32,109 nucleotides of DNA from JANXAZ01 sp964504655 (GTDB lineage Bacteria; Pseudomonadota; Alphaproteobacteria; Geminicoccales; Geminicoccaceae): assembly GCA_964504655.1 (NCBI GenBank), contig CAZDFD010000045.1, positions 1 to 32,109 on the forward strand, written 5' to 3'. The translations under genes and the position numbers were made by a program. This document shows positions 16,544 through 24,330 of this stretch, piece by piece (within the stretch, counting starts at the first letter, position 1; each line of letters begins with the position of its first letter). Below the pieces are notes generated by a model. The model saw only the letters and a program-made list of their open reading frames with translations, did no database searches and was not told the origin of the DNA.

Positions 16544-19096
16544 TCAGGCGGCGAGCCCTGCCCCCCGGCCGGGCTCGGTCGGCGGCCGCGACGGCTCGGG
16601 CCGGAGCCGCGGCCGGCCGCTGCGCAGGAAGCCCAGGAGTGCCGGCAGATCGTCCGGCCAGTGCACCCAGGCCTCGAGATGGACGCGCTCGAGCAGCTCG
16701 GGATCCTCGAGCAGCGCCCGCCGCTCGGCCGGCGCCAGATGCTCGGGCCCGAGATGGACCGCCTTGCGCTCGACCAGCCGGCGCTCGGCCGGTCCGAGCG
16801 GCGGGCGGGTGCGGAAGGCGCGCACGAGCTGCAGGTGCAGGGCATTGCCGGCCGGGTCCAGGACCACGCGCACCAGCCGGCCGAGCGCCGGCTCCGGCTC
16901 CTCGTCCTCCGCCCGGCCGGCGCGGGCGTCGAGCTCCCACATCACCGCCGGCGGCTCGCTGTCCTCGCGCACCAGGAGGAGCCGGGCGCGCGCCGCGGCC
17001 TCGCCGAGCCGCTCGCTCGCACCCAGGAGAGCCAGCGGCACCGACAGCACGAGCCCGGCGGTGACCGGTGCCAGCCACCAGAACAGGAGCGGTGCGGCGA
17101 ACCAGACCGCCGTGGCGGCGGCGAGCCCGATCAGGGTCGGCCAGAGGAAGGCGCGCAACGCTTGGCCGAACGCGCCGCCGCCGGCGCTGCGCCGCTGCGG
17201 CTTCCACTCGATCGAGGTGCCGAGGAGGATCGAGACCACGAACCAGCTGTGCAGCACCATCATCACCGGTGCGAGCAGCGCCGAGAACAGGGTCTCCGCG
17301 AGTGCGCTCAGCACCAACCGCGGCCCGCCGCCGAGCGCCCGCCGCCGCGCGCCGTCGAGGAGCGCCAGGGCCAGGCCCAGGAGCTTCGGGACGAACAGCA
17401 GGCCGAGGGTGATCGCCAGCAGCAGCAGCGCTTCGTCGGCGACCGAGACCGGCAGGATCGGGAACGGCCAGCCCTCGGCGAAGTAGATCGGCTGGCGCTG
17501 GGTCAGCTCCCAGGCCTGCAGTCCCGAGAGCAGCAGGAACAGCGCCCAGAGCGGCGAGGTGACGTAGGACATGATGCCGATCGCCAGGTGCAGCCGGCTG
17601 ACCCAGTGCAGGTGCCGGGCGGTGAGCACCCGGGCGTGCTGCAGGTTGCCCTGGCACCAGCGCCGGTCGCGCACGGCGAAGTCCTCGATCGTCGGCGGCG
17701 GCTCCTCGTAGCTGCCGTCGAGGTTGTCGGCGATCCAGACCTGCCAGCCGCCGCGGCGCATCAGCGCCGCCTCGACGAAGTCGTGGGAGAGGATCGGTCC
17801 GCCGAAGGGCGCCCGGCCGGGCAGCGCCGGCAGGCCGCACAGCTCCATGAACGGGCGGATGCGGATGATCGCGTTGTGGCCCCAGTAGTTGCCCTCGCCC
17901 CTGGCCCAGAAGGCGAGCCCGGCCGCCGAAAGCGGCCCGTAGAGCTCGCCCGCGGTCTGCAGCACGCGGGCGAACACCGTCCGCCCGCGCACCAGCTTGG
18001 GCGGTGCCTGGATCAGCCCGACGCCGGGATTGGCGTCCATCCGGCGGATCAGCTCGAGGATCGCCGCTCCGGTCATCAGGCTGTCGGCGTCGAGCACCAC
18101 CATATGTGCATAGTTGGCGCCGAAGCGGCTGAGGAAGTCCTCGATGTTGCCGGTCTTGCGGCCGAGGTTGCGGTCGCGTCGGCGGTAGAAGATGCGGTCG
18201 GCGTCGCCGACCCGCTGGCGGAGCTGGCGCCAGGCCTCGACTTCGGCGAGCCAAACGTCGGGGTCGGTGGTGTCGGACAGGACGAACAGGTCGCAGCGCC
18301 GGTCCTCCGCGGCGCGGCGGCGCAGGTCCAGCCACATCGCCTCGAGACCCGCGAATACCCGGGCCGTGTCCTCGTTGTAGATCGGCATGACGACTGCGAC
18401 CCGGCCGGCGGCGTCGCCGGGGTCGGGCAACGCCGGCTGGGCGGCGTGGCGGCGGGCCCAGCGCGCGAGCAGCACGAGGAAGCCCGCGACCAGCGTCCAG
18501 AAGGACTGGGCGAGCCACAGCATGAGCGGCGTGAACACGGCCAGGTGCGCGAGGTCGATCGCCGTGAGGCCGTTCGCACCCAGGATCTGGGCCAGGATCG
18601 AGATGCCCCAGACGGTGGTGGTGGCGATCAGCAGGAGGAAACCAGCGCGGCGCCGGCGCGCAGTCCGGTCGATGCCCGGCAGGAGGCCGCCGCCGCGCGC
18701 CGTCCGACTGGCGCCGCCGCGGGTCTCGCGCGGGATCAGCACCGGGCGCGGCAGCCAGCGGCCGCGCCGCCAGCGCAGCGCCGGGGCGAGCGACTGGCGG
18801 CGGATCGCGGCCGGCCGGCTCGAGGGTGCGAGCCGCTCGTCGGCGGCGCCGGTGGGCAGCCCGCCGGCAAGCTCGGCGTGCGCCGCCTCGAGGCCGAGAC
18901 GGATCGCCTCGACGGTGCTGTCGGCGATCCGCTCGGCGGCCAGCCTCCGGGTCAGCTCGGCGGCGCTTGCCGCGGCGGCCGCGGGCTCGAGCCCGGCCGC
19001 CGCCAGATAGGCGGCGACCCGCTCGCGGGCGGCCTGCCAGCGCGCGGCGCGGCGCGCCTCGGCGGCCTCGGCGGGCTCGATCGTGGGCGACGGCAT
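16544..19096 (-). CDS. opgH: Glucan biosynthesis glucosyltransferase H
   Basis: An 850-residue inner-membrane family 2 glycosyltransferase, close to the usual length of E. coli MdoH/OpgH (~847). After a variable, Ala-rich N-terminus and two membrane helices, the cytoplasmic catalytic domain starts at VVMPIYNEDTARVFAG (MPIYNED 237-243). It continues with DAD at 336-338, the acceptor-side SHDFVEAALMRRGGW and RRWCQGN around W480, which is the QxxRW-like element. Further membrane helices follow (~505-690), then a soluble C-terminal tail. It polymerises glucose from UDP-glucose into the beta-1,2-linked backbone of osmoregulated periplasmic glucans. It lies 28 bp downstream of opgG on the same strand, the conserved opgGH order, and ends 10 bp from the convergent NdvA-like gene. 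Confidence 0.93.
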   Translation of the reverse strand: MPSPTIEPAEAAEARRAARWQAARERVAAYLAAAGLEPAAAAASAAELTRRLAAERIADSTVEAIRLGLEAAHAELAGGLPTGAADERLAPSSRPAAIRRQSLAPALRWRRGRWLPRPVLIPRETRGGASRTARGGGLLPGIDRTARRRRAGFLLLIATTTVWGISILAQILGANGLTAIDLAHLAVFTPLMLWLAQSFWTLVAGFLVLLARWARRHAAQPALPDPGDAAGRVAVVMPIYNEDTARVFAGLEAMWLDLRRRAAEDRRCDLFVLSDTTDPDVWLAEVEAWRQLRQRVGDADRIFYRRRDRNLGRKTGNIEDFLSRFGANYAHMVVLDADSLMTGAAILELIRRMDANPGVGLIQAPPKLVRGRTVFARVLQTAGELYGPLSAAGLAFWARGEGNYWGHNAIIRIRPFMELCGLPALPGRAPFGGPILSHDFVEAALMRRGGWQVWIADNLDGSYEEPPPTIEDFAVRDRRWCQGNLQHARVLTARHLHWVSRLHLAIGIMSYVTSPLWALFLLLSGLQAWELTQRQPIYFAEGWPFPILPVSVADEALLLLAITLGLLFVPKLLGLALALLDGARRRALGGGPRLVLSALAETLFSALLAPVMMVLHSWFVVSILLGTSIEWKPQRRSAGGGAFGQALRAFLWPTLIGLAAATAVWFAAPLLFWWLAPVTAGLVLSVPLALLGASERLGEAAARARLLLVREDSEPPAVMWELDARAGRAEDEEPEPALGRLVRVVLDPAGNALHLQLVRAFRTRPPLGPAERRLVERKAVHLGPEHLAPAERRALLEDPELLERVHLEAWVHWPDDLPALLGFLRSGRPRLRPEPSRPPTEPGRGAGLAA

Positions 19097-19124
19097 CGAC
19101 GGTTCTCGCGGACTTCCTCGGGCC

Positions 19125-20669
19125 TCAGCTCTTGTCCAGCCGGTAGATCCAGGTCTCGCTCACCGCCCGGTCGCCGGCCAGCAGCACGCAGCGCAGCTCG
19201 ACCGGCCCGCCGCCGGTCGGCTCGACGTCGAAACCGACCCGCCAGGAGGCCCCGTGCGGACCCCCGGAGGCCGGTTGCGGACCGTCGCGCACCGCGACCG
19301 GGCCGAGCTTGGCGTTGGCGGCGCCGACGCGGGCCTTGAGCTCGGCCGCGGGCGGTCCGTCCGGCGGCCGCTCGAACTCGATCAGCACGCGGCGCGGGGC
19401 GCCGCCCGCAGCCCCGACCCGGGTGGACCGGGTGCGCCCGACCGAGGGCTCGACCGGCGAGGCCAGCGACCAGACGAGGGCGTAGGCGAAGCGCAGCTCC
19501 TGGCCGGCGGTGACCGGGGCCTCGGGCGTCCAGAAGGCCACGATGTTGTCGCGCCGCTCGTCCTGGCTCGGCACCTCGATCAGGCGCACCGAGCCCTTGC
19601 CCCAGGTGCCGCGCGGCACCACCCAGAGGTTGGGGCGGGTCTCGAAGCGGGCGTCGAGGTCCTCGAAGGCACGGAACTCGCGGGTCCGCTGCAGGAGGCC
19701 GAAACCGCGCGGGTTCTCGTCGACCAGGACCGACAGCCTGAGCTCGGCGGGGTTGGCCACCGGCCGCCAGAGCAGCTCGCCGGCGGCGGTCCACATGGCG
19801 AGGCCCTCGACGTCGTGGGCGGCCGGGCGGAGGTCGTCGACACCGCCCCGGTCGTGCGCACCGAACTGGAACATGCCGCTCAGGGGCGCCATGCCGACCT
19901 GCTCGACCGGGGCCCGGAAGAACAGGTTGGCATCGACGTCGATGCGCGTCTGCTCGCGCACCACGACCTCGAAGCGGTAGGCGCCGGCGACGCTCGGGCT
20001 GTCGAGCAGCGCGTAGAGGGTCAGCGGATCGAAGGGCTGCTGCGGCCGGACCAGGAAGAACTCGCGGAAGGCCGGGAACTCCTCGGGCCGGCCGAGGCCG
20101 GTGTTGAGCGCCAGCCCGCGCGCCCCGGCCCCCATGCTGGTGCCGCGGCCGACGGCGCGGAAGTAGCTGGCGCCGAGGAAGGTCAGGAGCGGCTCAAGCG
20201 GCTCGCCGGCGGCGCGCGGGAAGAGGATCGTGAAGCCGGCGGCGCCCAGGCTCTCGGGCAGCCCCTGGCGGCCGGCCAGATCGCCGAGCTCGAACTGGTC
20301 GGGCGCCGCCGTCCAGGGCGTGGCGTGCCCGTCCTCCACGAGGTGCAGCTGGACAGGCTGGCGGTGGATCCACCCCGCCGGGTAGGGCTGCACCCGATAG
20401 GCCGGCTGCTCGCCCCAGATCAGCCGGTCGGGTCGCAGCCGCAGCCGACGCCACGCCTCGGCGCTGAGCCCGGCCTGCCAATCCGGCACCTCCCGCGCCG
20501 GCGCGAACGGCCGCGCCGCCAGGGCCCGGGTGCGCTCGATCAGTCGCTCGAAGGAGAAGGGCTGGCCGGGCGCTGCGGACGCCGGGGCCTGGGCCCGGGC
20601 CCGACCGGCGGCCCAGGCGACCGCCGCCAACCCCGCTAGCGCGCGTCGGCTCGTGCGAAGCTCAGCCAT
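19125..20669 (-). CDS. opgG: Periplasmic glucan biosynthesis protein G (MdoG/OpgG family)
   Basis: A 514-residue MdoG/OpgG-family protein, near the E. coli OpgG length of 511. Family blocks are PFSFERLIERTRALA near residue 37, FQLH-like VQLHLVEDG, GASYFRAVGRG, RGLALNTG, GMFQFGAHDRGGVDDLRPAAHD and a long beta-rich C-terminus. It acts in the periplasm with OpgH to build or branch the glucan. The N-terminus MAELRTSRRALAGLAAVAWAA contains a twin arginine and could be a Tat signal, which is a feature of the paralogue OpgD rather than OpgG. The ATG at 20669 is preceded by GGGGAGGAG at a rather long 14 bases. An in-frame start 27 codons upstream is less convincing. Confidence 0.92.
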   Translation of the reverse strand: MAELRTSRRALAGLAAVAWAAGRARAQAPASAAPGQPFSFERLIERTRALAARPFAPAREVPDWQAGLSAEAWRRLRLRPDRLIWGEQPAYRVQPYPAGWIHRQPVQLHLVEDGHATPWTAAPDQFELGDLAGRQGLPESLGAAGFTILFPRAAGEPLEPLLTFLGASYFRAVGRGTSMGAGARGLALNTGLGRPEEFPAFREFFLVRPQQPFDPLTLYALLDSPSVAGAYRFEVVVREQTRIDVDANLFFRAPVEQVGMAPLSGMFQFGAHDRGGVDDLRPAAHDVEGLAMWTAAGELLWRPVANPAELRLSVLVDENPRGFGLLQRTREFRAFEDLDARFETRPNLWVVPRGTWGKGSVRLIEVPSQDERRDNIVAFWTPEAPVTAGQELRFAYALVWSLASPVEPSVGRTRSTRVGAAGGAPRRVLIEFERPPDGPPAAELKARVGAANAKLGPVAVRDGPQPASGGPHGASWRVGFDVEPTGGGPVELRCVLLAGDRAVSETWIYRLDKS

Positions 20670-20693
20670 GCCGGTCCGCGACGCTCCTCCCCG

Positions 20694-20709
20694 GGGCCGG
20701 ATCCGGCCC
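20694..20709. promoter_or_regulatory. 16-bp palindrome upstream of opgG
   Basis: GGGCCGGATCCGGCCC is a perfect palindrome 24 bases upstream of the opgG ATG, overlapping the 5' side of its long-spaced Shine-Dalgarno. It may be an operator or an mRNA hairpin. In DNA this GC-rich, I estimate a couple of such palindromes per 32 kb by chance, so position is the only real support. Confidence 0.2.
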
Positions 20710-20823
20710 GGCCCACGGCTCCCCGCCACCGGGCCCCGGGCCGGCGGCACCCCCTATATGGCCCCGTTCATCGCAGCGCAGAAGAGCCGCAACCGCGGCC
20801 GCGGCGCGGCGTCGCCGGCGGCT

Positions 20824-21156
20824 TCAGAAGCGGCAGCGGCCGGTGATCTCGAGCCCCGCCGGCCCCTCCAGCCGCAGCGCGTCCAGCACCAGCCGGGCCG
20901 AGGCCAGGTCGACGCAGCGCAGCACGAAGCGCGGCTTCTGGTCCCGGTCCATGGTGATCGAGACCACGTGCTCGGCCCCCTGGGTCTTGTCGACCACGAC
21001 CGTGGCGATGCGGTTGCGGTCGATCTGCAGGAGCACGCCGCCGGCCTTGGTCGGCTCGACCGCCTGCTGCAGGAGGACCGGGTCGGGGGCCGCGAGCGCG
21101 GTTCCGGCGAGCAGGAGCGCCGGTGCCGCGAGGAGGGCTCGGATCGGGGCGCGCAT
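20824..21156 (-). CDS. Small secreted protein of unknown function
   Basis: A 110-residue protein that I do not recognise. Residues 1-23 form a clear Sec signal peptide (MRAPIRALLAAPALLLAGTALAA). The mature part is about 87 residues, mixed alpha/beta in character, with two cysteines (RCVDLA and the terminal GRCRF) that could form a disulfide. It contains LLQIDRNRIATVVVDKTQG and VVSITMDRDQKPRFVLRC. The start ATG has no clear Shine-Dalgarno. It is on the same strand as opgG, 154 bp upstream of it, so a shared transcript is possible. It is divergent from galM with a 72-bp gap. Codon usage matches the neighbours, which supports a real gene. Confidence 0.65.
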   Translation of the reverse strand: MRAPIRALLAAPALLLAGTALAAPDPVLLQQAVEPTKAGGVLLQIDRNRIATVVVDKTQGAEHVVSITMDRDQKPRFVLRCVDLASARLVLDALRLEGPAGLEITGRCRF

Positions 21157-21228
21157 GAGGCTCGGCCGCTGTGGCGTGGCGGCCGCGAGACTGGCAGAAA
21201 CGGCGCGCCGATCAAGCGGGAGGCGAAC

Positions 21229-22236
21229 GTGACGGTGGTGATCGAGCCGGCCGGGACGGTCGAGGACGAGCCGGTCCGGCGGGCGGTGTTGCGCAACGGT
21301 CGCGGCCTCGAGGCGGCGGTCTCGAGCTTCGGGGCGACCCTCGAGTGGCTGCGCCTGCCGGGCCGGGACGGCGCGCCGGTCGAGCTCCTGCTCGGCTTCG
21401 ACCACCCGCGGGACTATGCCGAGCGGCCCGGCTCGGTGGGCGCCACGGTCGGCCGCTTCGCCAACCGGATCGCGCACGGCCGCTTCACCCTCGACGGCCG
21501 GACCTACGAGCTGCCGCGCAACCAAGACGGACGGCACAGCCTGCACAGCGGCCCGCGCGGCCTGGGCCTGCGCAACTGGAGCCTCGAGGCGGTCGCCGGC
21601 GCCTGCGCGGTGCGCCTCGCGATCGTCTCGCCGGACGGCGACAACGGCTTTCCCGGCCGGCTCGTGGCTGGCTGCACGTACGAGCTCGACGAGGCCGACG
21701 TGCTGCGGATCGAGATGACCGCCACGACCGACGCCGCGACCCCGGTCAACCTCGTCAACCACACCTACTGGAACCTCGCCGGCGGCGGCACGATCGACGG
21801 CCACCTCCTGCAGCTCCACGCCGACCGGGTGCTCGAGGTGGACGAGGAGCTGATTCCGTCCGGGCGGATCCTCGAGGTGGCCGGGACGTCGCTCGACTAC
21901 CGGCGGCCGCGCCGGCTCGACGATCGCGGACCGCCGCGGCTCGACCACTGCTTCCTCGTGCCGGGCCAGGGGCTGCGGCCGGTGGCGCGGCTCGAGGATC
22001 CGGCGAGCGGGCGCGCCCTCGAGCTCCTGGCCGACCAGCCCGGGGTGCAGGTCTACAGCGCCTCGAAGCTCGACGTGGCCGGCCGCGGCGGCCGGCACTA
22101 CGGGCCCGGCAGTGGACTCTGCCTCGAGACCGAGGCCCTGCCCGACGCACCCACCCACGCCCACTTCCCGAGCGCGATCCTGCGGCCGGGGGAAGTTTAC
22201 CGGCACCGCATGGAGTGCCGGCTCGCGCGCGGCTGA
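21229..22236 (+). CDS. galM: Aldose 1-epimerase (galactose mutarotase)
   Basis: A 335-residue GalM-family mutarotase, about the standard length. GATVGRFANRIAHGRFTLDGRTYEL is the family N-terminal block. HSLHSGP gives the first active-site histidine, VNHTYWNLAGGG the second (H178, general acid), and CLETEALPDAPTH carries the catalytic base E300. It interconverts alpha and beta anomers of aldoses in the cytoplasm. The start is GTG with GGGAGG six bases upstream; the open frame extends further 5' but only as an antisense shadow. The FAH-family hydrolase follows after 87 bp. This appears to be classical GalM; nothing shows that it is the YihR-type sulfoquinovose mutarotase. Confidence 0.92.
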   Translation: MTVVIEPAGTVEDEPVRRAVLRNGRGLEAAVSSFGATLEWLRLPGRDGAPVELLLGFDHPRDYAERPGSVGATVGRFANRIAHGRFTLDGRTYELPRNQDGRHSLHSGPRGLGLRNWSLEAVAGACAVRLAIVSPDGDNGFPGRLVAGCTYELDEADVLRIEMTATTDAATPVNLVNHTYWNLAGGGTIDGHLLQLHADRVLEVDEELIPSGRILEVAGTSLDYRRPRRLDDRGPPRLDHCFLVPGQGLRPVARLEDPASGRALELLADQPGVQVYSASKLDVAGRGGRHYGPGSGLCLETEALPDAPTHAHFPSAILRPGEVYRHRMECRLARG

Positions 22237-22263
22237 CGCAACGCCGCCCGCGCGCCGCTGGGC

Positions 22264-22292
22264 TTGCCGGGTGGCGGCCGGCATGCTCCTAG
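22264..22292 (+). promoter_or_regulatory. Candidate promoter for the FAH-family hydrolase gene
   Basis: TTGCCG (22264-22269) and TCCTAG (22287-22292) are separated by exactly 17 bases and end 31 bases before the ATG at 22324. The -35 matches the TTG-rich consensus, while the -10 is the CTAG-containing hexamer that recurs upstream of other genes here. Confidence 0.35.
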
Positions 22293-22323
22293 AGCGCGCA
22301 CGCGGAACGGGGAGGGTCGCGCC

Positions 22324-23169
22324 ATGAAGCTGTTGCGCTGGGGTCGGTCGGGCGAGGAGCGGCCGGGCATCCTCGATGGCGAGGGGCGCATGCGCGACCT
22401 CTCGGGCGTGGTCCGCGACATCGACGGCGACGCGATCGGCCCCGAGGGGCTCGCCCGGATCCGCGCCGTCGATCCGTCCACCCTGCCGCTGGTCCAGGGC
22501 ACGCCGCGGATCGGCCCGTGCGTCGCCGGGGTCGGCAAGTTCATGTGCATCGGTCTCAACTACTCCGACCACGCCGCCGAGACGGGTGCCAAGGTGCCGC
22601 CCGAGCCGGTGCTGTTCCTCAAGGCGACGAGCGCGATCAGCGGTCCCTACGACGACGTTCGGATCCCGCGCGGCTCCAAGAAGACCGACTGGGAGGTCGA
22701 GCTGGGCGTGGTGATCGGCAAGGCCGGCCGCTACATTCCCGAATCCGAGGCCATGGACCACGTCGCCGGATACTGCATCGTCAACGACGTCTCCGAGCGC
22801 GACTGGCAGGCCAACCGCTCGGGCACCTGGACCAAGGGCAAGTCGTCCGACACCTTCGGGCCGCTCGGCCCCTGGCTCGTCACCAGGGACGAGATCGCCG
22901 ACCCGCAGAACCTCGGCATGTGGCTCGAGGTCGACGGCCACCGCTACCAGAACGGCAGCACCCGGACGATGGTCTACGGGGTGCGCTTCTTGGTGCATTA
23001 TCTCTCGGAGTTCTTCACCCTCCATCCGGGCGACGTGATCTCGACCGGCACGCCGCCTGGGGTCGGGCTCGGGATCAAGCCGGAGCCGGTGTTCCTCAAG
23101 GCCGGCAACCGCATGCGCCTCGGGATCGACGGGTTGGGCGTGCAGGAGCAGCGCTGCGTCCAGGACTGA
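22324..23169 (+). CDS. Fumarylacetoacetate hydrolase family protein (2,4-diketo-3-deoxy-sugar-acid hydrolase type)
   Basis: A 281-residue FAH-superfamily enzyme. The N-terminal ~60 residues form the small domain with RDLSG, followed by VGKFMCIGLNYSDHAAE. The metal-binding core has KKTDWEVELGVVIGK and VNDVSERDWQ, then STGTPPGVGLG at the C-terminus. This closely resembles proteins annotated as 2,4-diketo-3-deoxy-L-fuconate or L-rhamnonate hydrolase, or as ureidoglycolate lyase; the first group splits a diketo-deoxy acid to pyruvate plus a hydroxyacid. The ATG has GGGGAGGG about eight bases upstream. It follows galM on the same strand, so a nonphosphorylative deoxy-sugar route is plausible, but no sugar dehydrogenase or dehydratase is next to it. 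Confidence 0.85.
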   Translation: MKLLRWGRSGEERPGILDGEGRMRDLSGVVRDIDGDAIGPEGLARIRAVDPSTLPLVQGTPRIGPCVAGVGKFMCIGLNYSDHAAETGAKVPPEPVLFLKATSAISGPYDDVRIPRGSKKTDWEVELGVVIGKAGRYIPESEAMDHVAGYCIVNDVSERDWQANRSGTWTKGKSSDTFGPLGPWLVTRDEIADPQNLGMWLEVDGHRYQNGSTRTMVYGVRFLVHYLSEFFTLHPGDVISTGTPPGVGLGIKPEPVFLKAGNRMRLGIDGLGVQEQRCVQD

Positions 23170-23184
23170 GCGGAGCGGCCCCTC

Positions 23185-24249
23185 TCAGGAGGGCGGCCGC
23201 GCCAGGAGGTGCAGCTCGACCCGCTCGCCGGGGCCGGCGGCGCGGAGTGCGAGGCCGCCCGGCGGCAGCCCGGTCTCGGCCACCAGCCGGGCGACCGCCC
23301 GGGCCCGCTCGAGCGCCACGGCCGGGGTGGCGCCGTGACCCACCACCTCGAGGCCGGCGCCGCGCTCCCGCGCCGCGGTCGCGGCCCGCTCGAGCTCGGC
23401 CCGCGCCGCGGCCGGCAGCGTCCCGCCCGGCGAGGGCGGCGGCAGGCTGGCGAGCGGTGGCTCGCGCGCGGCCGGTGCGGCGGGCGGCGCCGCCGCGGGC
23501 GTGGGCGCCGGTGGTCGGCTCGCGGGCGGCGCCGGTCGGGCCACGGCCGGGCGCGGTGCCGTGGCCGAAGCCGGCGGGACCGCCGCGGCGGGCTCGGGAG
23601 GGGTCGAGGCGGGCTCGGCCGGTTCGGGCCGGCCGACCGCGAGGCGGCCGCCGAGCTGGTCGAGGAAGCGGTCGAGGGCCGGACTGTCGGGCGTCGGCGC
23701 GGCGCGGCCGGCCGGGCCCGCCGCGACCCTCTGCTCCGGCCCGAACGGCTCGTCCTCCTCGGCGAACGCCGCGGCCGCCCCGAGACCGTCGGCGGCCGGC
23801 TGGCGGCGCACGAGCTGACGCAGGAACGAGTTCAGGCTGTCGTCGTCGCTCTCGCTGCGGATCCGCTCGGCGACGATCGCGGCCTCGACGTTGGGCGGCG
23901 CCGCGGTCGGCCGGGGCGTCGGCGCCGGTGGCCGCGGCGGCGGCTCGAGGAGCCATGCGGGTGGTGGCAGCGCCGCCTTGCCGGTGCGCTGGCGGAGGGC
24001 CGCGGCCTCGAGCGCCGCGGCCGCACGATCCGCCTCGAGCGCCGCTCCGATCGCCCGGCGCTCCTGTACGGTCGCCGACAGGACCGGACGCGCCGGCACC
24101 TCGTACAGCGACGGACGGTCGTCGGCGGCGCAGGCGGCGAGCCCCAGGACCAGCGTCACAGCGGCCGGCGCTCCCCCGGCGCGCCCGCGGATGCGGCGCC
24201 TGACCGCGTCGCCATTGGCGACCGCCGAAGCTTCGTCTACTAGCCGCAT
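23185..24249 (-). CDS. Proline/alanine-rich putative lipoprotein with a degenerate OmpA-like C-terminus
   Basis: A 354-residue low-complexity protein. A basic segment and hydrophobic core lead to LGLAAC, a lipobox with C40 as the lipidation site, although the 39-residue signal would be long for a lipoprotein; the start at 24249 is therefore uncertain. The centre (~residues 90-280) is Pro/Ala-rich, as in periplasm-spanning linkers, interrupted by a more ordered stretch with ERIRSESDDDSLNSFLRQLV. The last ~60 residues (VVGHGATPAVALERARAVARLV then LRAAGPGERVELHLL) follow the OmpA C-terminal pattern but lack the canonical HTD and NRRVE residues, so peptidoglycan binding is doubtful. It is divergent from phaC with an 81-bp gap and ends 15 bp from the convergent FAH gene. 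Confidence 0.65.
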   Translation of the reverse strand: MRLVDEASAVANGDAVRRRIRGRAGGAPAAVTLVLGLAACAADDRPSLYEVPARPVLSATVQERRAIGAALEADRAAAALEAAALRQRTGKAALPPPAWLLEPPPRPPAPTPRPTAAPPNVEAAIVAERIRSESDDDSLNSFLRQLVRRQPAADGLGAAAAFAEEDEPFGPEQRVAAGPAGRAAPTPDSPALDRFLDQLGGRLAVGRPEPAEPASTPPEPAAAVPPASATAPRPAVARPAPPASRPPAPTPAAAPPAAPAAREPPLASLPPPSPGGTLPAAARAELERAATAARERGAGLEVVGHGATPAVALERARAVARLVAETGLPPGGLALRAAGPGERVELHLLARPPS

Positions 24250-24330
24250 CGGCGGGTCGCCCGATGGTGGCAAGCGAGGGTCCGGAGCGGGCCGGGCCGA
24301 GCGTCGACGGTGATCATAGGGGATCGAAGG

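Noticed and set aside
21229..22236. GalM as a sulfoquinovose mutarotase (YihR-like) belonging to the putative sulfosugar module
   Set aside because: Active-site blocks look like ordinary GalM and the gene is 17 kb from the kinase; nothing in the sequence supports the special substrate.
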